This document shows, in pieces, positions 1 to 4,078 of a stretch of DNA of 5,442 nucleotides. Under the pieces are notes generated by a model that worked only from the letters and a program-made list of their open reading frames with translations, did no database searches and had not been told where the DNA came from. Position 1 is the stretch's first letter. Every line of letters begins with the position of its first letter. The DNA is from Gammaproteobacteria bacterium (GTDB lineage Bacteria; Pseudomonadota; Gammaproteobacteria; UBA6429; Thiohalophilaceae): assembly GCA_029880425.1 (NCBI GenBank), contig JAOUOK010000162.1:1-5442 (forward strand), written 5' to 3'. The translations under genes were made by a program, and so were the position numbers.

Positions 1-1
1 C

Positions 2-412
2 CGCCATCAGCTGAAGGCACAACACTTTTTCATTGGCGTGCGTAGCCACGACGGATGGCTGGGTGCAAAAACAAAAAGCACACTGCCCACCCAGGATGGC
101 CAGCTTATTTATAAACTCAGTACCCAGGTTCTTAAATACTATTGGCAAGGTGAAGGCCTTCACCAGGTTCAGATCACCGCCACCGATCCACAAGCAGCTA
201 ATGCTCAACTTGAACTCTTTGATAATGCAAAACCGCAACGGCTGGAAAAAAGCCACCAGGCCATGGATGATATTAACCAGAAATACGGTGAGTTTTGTCT
301 TGCTCCTGCACGCCTGCTACAACGTTCAAGTATGCCCAACGTGATTGCACCTGCCTGGAAGCCCTTTGGTCATCGCCAAACCATTGATAAAACAGGAACA
401 GAAGAAAGCTAA
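2..412 (+). CDS. UmuC-like Y-family translesion DNA polymerase, C-terminal fragment
   Basis: The gene enters from the left edge; only its last 136 codons are present and the catalytic palm and finger domains are not visible. Residues 9-60 of the fragment (FFIGVRSHDGWLGAKT..., then a helix ending in WQGEGLHQVQITA) fit the little-finger DNA-binding domain of Y-family polymerases. Residues 69-73 are QLELF (bases 206-220), a good match to the QL(S/D)LF pentapeptide that binds the sliding clamp. The tail that follows (AMDDINQKYG... at residues 88-96, then NVIAPAWKPFGHRQ) resembles the layout of UmuC, where a clamp motif precedes a small C-terminal domain with the pattern 'MDxIN'. By family knowledge such enzymes copy past damaged bases, often under SOS control; the promoter lies outside the window. 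The stop codon overlaps the next start (TAATG), which points to translational coupling. DinB is less likely because its clamp motif is normally at the extreme end. Confidence 0.8.
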   Translation, partial: RHQLKAQHFFIGVRSHDGWLGAKTKSTLPTQDGQLIYKLSTQVLKYYWQGEGLHQVQITATDPQAANAQLELFDNAKPQRLEKSHQAMDDINQKYGEFCLAPARLLQRSSMPNVIAPAWKPFGHRQTIDKTGTEES

Positions 413-825
413 TGTGCGGTGGTGTTTTCTATAATAACAATGGCCAGGATATACGGGTATATTTTCCTAATCCCAGGGCAACCTTGCCGGTAATGACTAA
501 AAGTCACGAGGTTGAATTATTGCCATGGGGCCGCCGTAAAGAACAGGCAGGTCATCTCCCACTGGGAGGCTGGGCACGATTAGAATCCATTTACCAGGGA
601 CGCTGGGATAAATGGTTCCCGGTTCCGGTCAAGTTACCGATTAAGCAGTTCATGGAAAAAGATATCCAGGGTAACAGCCACTGGTTCGATCTTACCCCCG
701 GGCAATTTATCCAGGGCTTAATCGCGCGCGATAAATATGAACAACGGGTTTATGTTGTCACAATCACCCCTGAACTAGATGACGCAGTACATGATCGCTG
801 GCCACGTATACTCTCGGGTATATAA
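412..825 (+). CDS. Compact SRAP-like (HMCES/YedK-related) protein coupled to the Y-family polymerase
   Basis: This is a 137-residue protein starting MCGG, with Cys2 directly after the initiator Met as in SRAP proteins, which link covalently to abasic sites in single-stranded DNA through that Cys. The order of further motifs also fits: an NPRATLPV segment and LPWG (residues 20-40), WARLE (54-58) where the family has NARxE, FMEKD (80-84) where it has FxEW, and VYVVTITP...AVHDRWPRIL (113-134) where it has the HDRMPxIL block with the catalytic His. Thus Cys2, Arg56, Glu58, Glu82 and His127 are retained, while the usual Asn appears to be Trp54. The protein is much shorter than the usual 200-plus residues and ends just after the His block. 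It overlaps the polymerase stop codon by one base, so the two are very likely made together. SRAP genes are known to associate with SOS and translesion polymerase genes. The assignment rests on motif matching by eye; the activity is inferred. Confidence 0.7.
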   Translation: MCGGVFYNNNGQDIRVYFPNPRATLPVMTKSHEVELLPWGRRKEQAGHLPLGGWARLESIYQGRWDKWFPVPVKLPIKQFMEKDIQGNSHWFDLTPGQFIQGLIARDKYEQRVYVVTITPELDDAVHDRWPRILSGI

Positions 826-897
826 CAACGCCCGACCATACTCATCATCACAAAAAAACCTAGGGTAAACACCAATAATTAAAACGGTGGAAACTGG

Positions 898-903
898 TAT
901 AAT
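898..903 (+). promoter_or_regulatory. Extended -10 promoter for the STAS-like gene
   Basis: TATAAT is a perfect -10 hexamer and is preceded by TG plus one base (895-897), the extended -10 motif. The -35 region at a 17-base spacing (875-880, ATAATT) is poor, as is common for extended -10 promoters. Transcription would begin near base 910, giving a leader of about 58 bases before the ATG at 968. The ATG at 887 lies upstream of this start point, so it could not be translated from this transcript. Confidence 0.55.
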
Positions 904-967
904 TTTCTGTCTTTGCCATGCAAAACACAATAACACTGGCCTATTACTCACTAAAAATTACAAAATT

Positions 968-1342
968 ATGGCACACACAGTTAGCTGGGAAGCAGATTAC
1001 CTGTACAGGAAATTCACTGGTGAAATAACCGGGGAAGAAATTTTAAAATCAAATTTTGATATACAGACACATCCATATTTTACAAAAATTAAATACCTGG
1101 TAAATGATTTTTCTGAAACTCAATCCATACTTATCGATCCTGAGTATGCCAGAATATTTGCCTTAACCGATGACATTATTTCAGCCACCAAGGGCAGGCT
1201 TAAGATAGCAATTGTCACTAATAACGATACCATTATTGAACTGACTAAAGATTATTACGCCGCGATGGAAAATAAATTATTTAAATGCGAAACATTTTCT
1301 ACGCTTGAAGAAGCTATGAACTGGGGACAGCAAGAGTTATAA
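968..1342 (+). CDS. STAS/SpoIIAA-like small cytoplasmic protein
   Basis: This is a 124-residue soluble protein with no signal peptide or membrane segment. It begins MAHTVSWEADYLYRKFTGEIT, a strand pair typical of the SpoIIAA-like/STAS-SEC14 group. Helix EEILKSNFDI follows, then strand KIKYLVNDFSE, a helical middle (DPEYARIFALTDDI), strand GRLKIAIVTNN, helix TIIELTKDYYAAME, and a last strand and helix FKCETFSTLEEAMNWG. That alternating order and the final 'F...LEEAxxW' ending fit the family. Members are usually of this length and of unknown function; no ligand or phosphorylation site can be assigned. The frame is open from an ATG at 887, but that start would add the poorly fitting METGIIFCLCHAKHNNTGLL and would precede the promoter, so the ATG at 968 is preferred. 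There is no clear Shine-Dalgarno sequence before it, so the exact start is not certain. It appears to be a single-gene unit. Confidence 0.62.
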   Translation: MAHTVSWEADYLYRKFTGEITGEEILKSNFDIQTHPYFTKIKYLVNDFSETQSILIDPEYARIFALTDDIISATKGRLKIAIVTNNDTIIELTKDYYAAMENKLFKCETFSTLEEAMNWGQQEL

Positions 1343-1441
1343 GCACGTTAGCAGTGCCCGAAAAATCAGATTGCCCTTTCATATATCCTGGTACAAAAAA
1401 CATTACAGCATTCTTAATAAAAATCATTACAAATTTAGTTT

Positions 1442-1457
1442 TATGATGTAAATCATA
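1442..1457 (+). promoter_or_regulatory. FNR/CRP-family operator-like palindrome
   Basis: TATGATGTAAATCATA is an inverted repeat with two perfect 6-base arms around a 4-base centre. The core ATGAT-N4-ATCAT matches the FNR consensus TTGAT-N4-ATCAA at 8 of 10 positions. Its centre lies at 1449.5, which is 41.5 bases upstream of the start of transcription predicted from the -10 element at 1479-1484. This is the spacing of a class II activated promoter. Which regulator binds (FNR/Anr, Dnr or another family member) cannot be told from the sequence. Confidence 0.5.
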
Positions 1458-1478
1458 TCTTTGCCCCCAATTATTACC

Positions 1479-1484
1479 TAGACT
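1479..1484 (+). promoter_or_regulatory. -10 element for the exported-protein gene
   Basis: TAGACT matches TATAAT at 4 of 6 positions and places the start of transcription near base 1491, about 31 bases before the ATG at 1522. A -35 hexamer at the normal spacing (1456-1461) would overlap the FNR-like palindrome and is not a good match. This is expected of a promoter that depends on a class II activator. TTGCCC at 1461-1466 is too close to this -10 to serve it. Confidence 0.4.
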
Positions 1485-1521
1485 TTACTTATCAATCGAT
1501 AATAAAAAAATGAGGGGCATC

Positions 1522-1872
1522 ATGGGAAAACGGATTTTATTAATAACCGCACTCACCATACTCACTGCAAATATTGTTCATGCGGAAAAATTAGCGACCG
1601 TTTTAAAAGGGAAAATAACCGCGTCCAACTTATCGGGTCTCGAAGTAGCAATAAAAGAAAGCGATGGAAGTATCCTGGATATGACAGATGTCTCTTCTTC
1701 CGGGACATTCAAACTTGATATCAGCGTCATGGATATGTCTTCACTCGTAGAAGTGAAAAAATTAATTATCGAGGTAAAAGATAAATCAGGAACCAAAAAG
1801 AATTACTTTGTTAAAAAATATATAAGCGACTTTAATGATACGGTTTCGTTAGAACCTATTATTTTTAAATAA
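1522..1872 (+). CDS. Small exported protein of unknown function, beta-rich, transthyretin-like fold suspected
   Basis: This protein of 116 residues starts MGKR, followed by a hydrophobic stretch ILLITALTILTANI and the site VHA/EK, a clear signal peptide for general secretion. About 95 residues would remain in the periplasm or outside. There is no lipobox and no second membrane segment. The mature part is rich in predicted beta strands: VLKGKITAS, GLEVAIKESDG, then SSSGTFKLDIS, KLIIEVKDKSG, YFVKKYISDF. The order 'G.I......v.....dg.......ss.G.F.l.i' recalls carboxypeptidase-regulatory/transthyretin-like domains, but this is only suggestive. The start at 1522 is chosen because GAGGGG (1512-1517) stands just before it; the ATG at 1510 has no ribosome binding site and would place four extra residues before the signal peptide. 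It follows an FNR-like promoter, so expression may rise when oxygen is low. No cysteine or metal-binding cluster is seen. Codons are AT-rich compared with the housekeeping genes to the right. Confidence 0.65.
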   Translation: MGKRILLITALTILTANIVHAEKLATVLKGKITASNLSGLEVAIKESDGSILDMTDVSSSGTFKLDISVMDMSSLVEVKKLIIEVKDKSGTKKNYFVKKYISDFNDTVSLEPIIFK

Positions 1873-1959
1873 TACTCATAAAAATATCGAACGGTTATCA
1901 ATACTAACTACAATAATTTTAAATAAACTCAGCAGCGACTCAGAAAATAAAAAACAGGC

Positions 1960-1992
1960 AAAAAAAAAGCTCACACGTTAATGTAAGCTTTT
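1960..1992 (-). terminator. Rho-independent terminator of the tRNA unit, possibly bidirectional
   Basis: On the minus strand the RNA forms an 11-base-pair stem (1992-1982 with 1975-1965, one G-U pair) around a 6-base loop. A run of nine U follows (bases 1968-1960, partly shared with the stem). It lies just beyond the 3' end of tRNA-Arg. Read on the plus strand, the stem has one C-A mismatch and is followed by TTTTGATTTG, so it could also stop transcription from the exported-protein gene. Confidence 0.8.
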
Positions 1993-2000
1993 GATTTGTA

Positions 2001-2077
2001 TGGCGCGCCCGGCACGATTCGAACGTGCGACCGCCTGGTTCGTAGCCAGGTACTCTATCCAACTGAGCTACGGGCGC
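2001..2077 (-). tRNA. tRNA-Arg (anticodon ACG)
   Basis: This is a 77-base tRNA gene with encoded CCA (2003-2001). The acceptor stem GCGCCCG pairs with CGGGCGC and the discriminator base is G. The D arm is GCTC-AGTTGGATA-GAGT. The anticodon stem CCTGG/CCAGG encloses loop CTACGAA with anticodon ACG at 2043-2041. The T arm is GCACG-TTCGAAT-CGTGC. It reads CGU and, with A34 edited to inosine, also CGC and CGA codons. Its place downstream of csrA and tRNA-Ser matches the csrA-serV-argV order of E. coli. Confidence 0.97.
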
Positions 2078-2082
2078 TTTAA

Positions 2083-2145
2083 AAGAGTTGCGCACTATAC
2101 ATGGATTAGTTGTTGAATTCCAATGCTTTTTATAGTGCTGCTCTT
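2083..2145 (-). repeat. Inverted repeat (long-loop hairpin) filling the tRNA-Ser/tRNA-Arg spacer
   Basis: GCACTATA (2092-2099) is perfectly complementary to TATAGTGC (2131-2138) across a 31-base loop. Outside it AAGAG (2083-2087) pairs with CTCTT (2141-2145), with a small internal loop of 4 and 2 bases. The structure occupies nearly all of the 77-base spacer. It could fold in a joint tRNA precursor and guide processing, or act as a weak stop signal (CTCTTTTAAA follows on the minus strand). Confidence 0.6.
2094..2123 (-). promoter_or_regulatory. Promoter-like sequence before tRNA-Arg
   Basis: On the minus strand TTGGAA (2123-2118) and TATAGT (2099-2094) are separated by 18 bases; they match the sigma-70 hexamers at 4 of 6 and 5 of 6 positions. 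GCGC follows the -10, a GC-rich discriminator as found at stable-RNA promoters under stringent control. Transcription would begin about ten bases before the tRNA. The same bases are one arm of a hairpin, so a structural role is an alternative. Confidence 0.42.
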
Positions 2146-2154
2146 GAATTTGAA

Positions 2155-2247
2155 TGGCGGAGAAAGAGGGATTCGAACCCTCGATGGAGCTATAAACCCC
2201 ATACTCCCTTAGCAGGGGAGCGCCTTCAGCCGCTCGGCCATTTCTCC
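2155..2247 (-). tRNA. tRNA-Ser (anticodon GCU)
   Basis: This is a 93-base class II tRNA gene with encoded CCA (2157-2155). The acceptor stem GGAGAAA pairs with TTTCTCC, and the discriminator is G, as serine tRNAs require. The anticodon stem CTCCC/GGGAG encloses loop CTGCTAA with anticodon GCT at 2213-2211. The long variable arm can form the ATGG/CCAT stem that seryl-tRNA synthetase recognises. The T arm is GAGGG-TTCGAAT-CCCTC. It reads AGU and AGC codons and lies directly downstream of csrA, as serV does in E. coli. Confidence 0.97.
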
Positions 2248-2265
2248 AGTATTCAATGGGACGCA

Positions 2266-2294
2266 AGGATACTGAAGGATAAAGCCGAGGTAAA
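2266..2294 (-). promoter_or_regulatory. Promoter for tRNA-Ser
   Basis: On the minus strand TTTACC (2294-2289) and TATCCT (2271-2266) are 17 bases apart, each matching the sigma-70 hexamers at 4 of 6 positions. The bases after the -10 (TGCGTCCC) are GC-rich, as in stringently controlled stable-RNA promoters. Transcription would start near 2259, about 12 bases before the mature 5' end. Confidence 0.45.
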
Positions 2295-2322
2295 GCCTTT
2301 ATGGCGTTAATCTTTGATTTTA

Positions 2323-2508
2323 TTACTCGTTACCCGGCTCACCGGTTTCATTTTGAATGCGCTCATAGATCTCTTCACGATGTACAGAAACATCACGTGG
2401 AGCGTTGACACCTATACGAACCTGGTTACCTTTTACGCCAAGGACGGTCACGGTTACTTCATCACCGATCATGAGCGTTTCACCAACCCGTCTCGTTAAA
2501 ATCAACAT
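2323..2508 (-). CDS. csrA: Carbon storage regulator CsrA, RNA-binding translational regulator
   Basis: This 61-residue protein matches CsrA/RsmA along its whole length: [36 protein letters not shown], then [12 protein letters not shown]. The residues that contact RNA are present: Leu4 and Arg6 in the first strand and Arg44 in the VHREE motif. The homodimer binds GGA motifs in mRNA leaders and changes translation or stability, controlling carbon storage, motility and biofilm genes; small RNAs of the CsrB/RsmZ type titrate it. The start is fixed by the conserved N terminus and by GAGGAG (2523-2518) nine to ten bases upstream. Only the last residues after the final helix ([10 protein letters not shown]) vary from relatives. 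It is separated from lysC by 161 bases and has its own leader carrying GGA motifs. Confidence 0.98.
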   Translation of the reverse strand: MLILTRRVGETLMIGDEVTVTVLGVKGNQVRIGVNAPRDVSVHREEIYERIQNETGEPGNE

Positions 2509-2517
2509 ACTTATTTA

Positions 2518-2585
2518 CTCCTCAAAGAAAATCTTTCAATTACAGTTCCTTCTGTGTCCGTAGAGAATCTAGTCAATCTAGCTCC
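2518..2585 (-). promoter_or_regulatory. csrA mRNA leader with four GGA motifs, probable CsrA autoregulation site
   Basis: On the minus strand GGA occurs at 2585-2583, 2559-2557, 2549-2547 and 2521-2519. The third lies in a six-base loop (AAGGAA) closed by the stem ACAG/CTGT (2555-2552 with 2545-2542), the classic form of a CsrA binding site. The fourth is within the Shine-Dalgarno sequence GAGGAG. Binding across these sites would block ribosome entry, as established for E. coli csrA. That it happens here is inferred. Confidence 0.5.
2566..2581. repeat. Direct repeat AATCTAG in the csrA leader
   Basis: AATCTAG occurs at 2566-2572 and again at 2575-2581, separated by TC. No protein that binds it is recognised; it may be chance in a short AT-rich leader. 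Confidence 0.4.
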
Positions 2586-2598
2586 ATGTGACACGCTC

Positions 2599-2627
2599 AA
2601 CCTAATGTATCGACTCAGTAAGGGCAA
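2599..2627 (-). promoter_or_regulatory. Possible csrA promoter
   Basis: On the minus strand TTGCCC (2627-2622) and TAGGTT (2604-2599) are 17 bases apart, matching the sigma-70 hexamers at 4 of 6 and 3 of 6 positions. A start near 2592 would give a leader of about 84 bases containing all four GGA motifs. The match is weak and csrA may have several promoters. Confidence 0.25.
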
Positions 2628-2648
2628 ACTTTAAAAAATATACTGAGT
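2613..2648. repeat. Inverted repeat ACTCAGTA/TACTGAGT between lysC and csrA
   Basis: Eight bases at 2613-2620 are perfectly complementary to 2641-2648, with a 20-base AT-rich loop. It lies 22 bases after the lysC stop codon. No T-run follows the second arm on the minus strand, so it is not a standard terminator. It may be an operator or an mRNA 3'-end stem. Confidence 0.4.
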
Positions 2649-2669
2649 AATATAAGGCTATTTACAGAC

Positions 2670-3893
2670 CTAATCCTTAGGCTCATCCAGCCCAAAAGCC
2701 GAATGTAGAGCGCGCACGCCCAGTTCCAAATATTTTTCATCAATAACAACAGAAATCTTGATTTCCGAGGTCGAAATCATGCGAATATTGATGCCTTCAT
2801 CCGCCAGGGCCTTAAACATCTGGCTCGCAATACCTGCATGTGAGCGCATACCCACACCCACAAGTGAAATCTTCACAATCGCGTTGTCGCCCACAACTTC
2901 ACGCGCATTCAGCTCTTTTGCGGTGTTATTTAAAATATCGAGGGCATGTTGATAATCATTACGGTGAACAGTAAAGGTGAAATCCGTGGTGCCATCATCC
3001 CCCACGTTCTGGATAATCATGTCTACTTCAATATTAGCTTCACCAATTGAACCGAGAATATTGTATGCCACACCGGGTTGATCAGGCACACCCAGGATGG
3101 TGAGCTTGGCTTCATCACGGTTAAATGCGATTCCTGAAATGGCTGCCTGTTCCATATTATCTTCCTCAAAGGTAATCAGTGTACCTGGCCCATCGACAAA
3201 CGATGAGAGCACGCGTAATTTCACATTATATTTACCCGCAAACTCGACCGAGCGAATTTGCAGAACTTTTGAGCCTAAGCTGGCCATTTCCAGCATTTCT
3301 TCAAAAGTAATTTTTTCCAGGCGACGCGCATCCGGTACCACCCTTGGATCCGTGGTATAGACACCGTCGACATCAGTATAAATCTGGCATTCATCTGCCT
3401 TTAGTGCCGCAGCAAGCGCCACAGCCGTGGTATCAGAACCACCGCGACCAAGTGTGGTGATGTTTCCATGTTCATCTTTGCCCTGGAAACCGGCAACGAT
3501 AACAACACGACCTTTATCCAGGTCAGCACGAATATTCGCTTCATCAATATCCAGAATACGAGCCTTGGTATGCGCACTGTCAGTTAAAATATGAACCTGT
3601 GAACCTGTATATGAGCGTGCATCATAGCCGCGTTGCTTTAATGCCATTGCAAGTAAGGCAATGGTGACTTGTTCACCTGTTGAAACTAAAACGTCATACT
3701 CACGGGGATCGGGCTTATCTGAAATTTGGTGGGCCATTTCAACAAGACGGTTGGTCTCACCACTCATGGCAGAGACAGCAACAACAACATCATGCCCTTC
3801 TTTCTTAGCCGCGATCAGGCGCTCTGCGACATTCTCGATTTTCTCAACCGTGCCGACCGAAGTACCACCATATTTTTGTACGATTAAAGCCAT
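2670..3893 (-). CDS. lysC: Aspartokinase (aspartate kinase), single-function
   Basis: This 407-residue enzyme phosphorylates aspartate with ATP, the first step towards lysine, diaminopimelate, threonine and methionine, in the cytoplasm. The kinase domain (about 1-235) shows KYGGTSV (7-13), SAMSGETNRL (41-50), STGEQ (71-75), TTLGRGGSDTTAVALAAAL (146-163) and TDPRVVPDARRLEKITFEEM (181-200), all hallmarks of the family. Two ACT domains follow (about 264-330 and 338-403), which bind feedback effectors, usually lysine and threonine together in this class. There is no homoserine dehydrogenase domain, unlike ThrA or MetL. The length fits the roughly 400-residue family. The start is fixed by MALIVQKYGGTSVG; the ribosome binding site is weak (GTGGG). 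The gene lies 185 bases downstream of alaS and 161 bases upstream of csrA. An internal start at Met247 may yield a separate regulatory subunit (see findings). Confidence 0.97.
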   Translation of the reverse strand: MALIVQKYGGTSVGTVEKIENVAERLIAAKKEGHDVVVAVSAMSGETNRLVEMAHQISDKPDPREYDVLVSTGEQVTIALLAMALKQRGYDARSYTGSQVHILTDSAHTKARILDIDEANIRADLDKGRVVIVAGFQGKDEHGNITTLGRGGSDTTAVALAAALKADECQIYTDVDGVYTTDPRVVPDARRLEKITFEEMLEMASLGSKVLQIRSVEFAGKYNVKLRVLSSFVDGPGTLITFEEDNMEQAAISGIAFNRDEAKLTILGVPDQPGVAYNILGSIGEANIEVDMIIQNVGDDGTTDFTFTVHRNDYQHALDILNNTAKELNAREVVGDNAIVKISLVGVGMRSHAGIASQMFKALADEGINIRMISTSEIKISVVIDEKYLELGVRALHSAFGLDEPKD

Positions 3894-4078
3894 GATTTAC
3901 CCACGCAAAAAGGACGCAAATTAAACACTAATTTGTCACAAAATTAAAGAGAAAAGCCAGAAAAAGGCTGACTATTGAAGTGATCGTGCATAAAAAGATC
4001 GATAAAATTTAGACTAAGTTTAAATCAAACAACATTACTTAATACTTTAGTGTTAGCCCGTATAAAAATCTGAAAAAT
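3894..4078 (-). other. alaS-lysC intergenic region
   Basis: This spacer is AT-rich. It contains one weak hairpin (3955-3969, a four-base-pair stem followed by T-rich sequence on the minus strand) that could slow transcription after alaS. No convincing sigma-70 promoter for lysC was found, and the conserved core of the lysine riboswitch (AGAGGUGC and partners) is absent. The sequence before the lysC start shows only a weak Shine-Dalgarno match (GTGGG, seven to eight bases upstream). Confidence 0.4.

Noticed and set aside
814..835. TCGGG/CCCGA inverted repeat overlapping the end of the SRAP-like gene, as a terminator
   Set aside because: The stem is only five base pairs with a 12-base loop, and no T-run follows on the plus strand.
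1344..1358. GCAC/GTGC hairpin after the STAS-like gene, as a terminator
   Set aside because: The stem is four base pairs and the following sequence is A-rich rather than T-rich.
2001..2247. Attachment site of an integrated element at one of the tRNA genes
   Set aside because: No integrase gene and no repeated tRNA 3' end were found in the window; both tRNAs are complete with CCA.
1940..2310. Open reading frames of 108 codons (minus) and 66 codons (plus) across the tRNA region
   Set aside because: They run through the two tRNA genes and the terminator, have no ribosome binding site and no protein-like composition.
2649..2669. AT-only stem (ATAT...ATAT) followed by T residues just after lysC, as a terminator
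   Set aside because: It has four A-T pairs with no G-C pair, too weak for a Rho-independent terminator.
2758..3924. Plus-strand open reading frames opposite lysC (64-87 codons), and similar ones opposite alaS
   Set aside because: They are antisense shadows of strongly conserved coding frames, with Ser-, Ile- and Arg-rich translations and no ribosome binding sites.
3955..3969. AGCC/GGCT hairpin between alaS and lysC, as a firm terminator
   Set aside because: The stem is only four base pairs and the T-tract on the minus strand is interrupted; kept only as a remark on the spacer.
3894..4078. Lysine riboswitch upstream of lysC
   Set aside because: The spacer length would allow it, but the conserved core motifs such as AGAGGUGC are absent and no multi-stem junction could be drawn.
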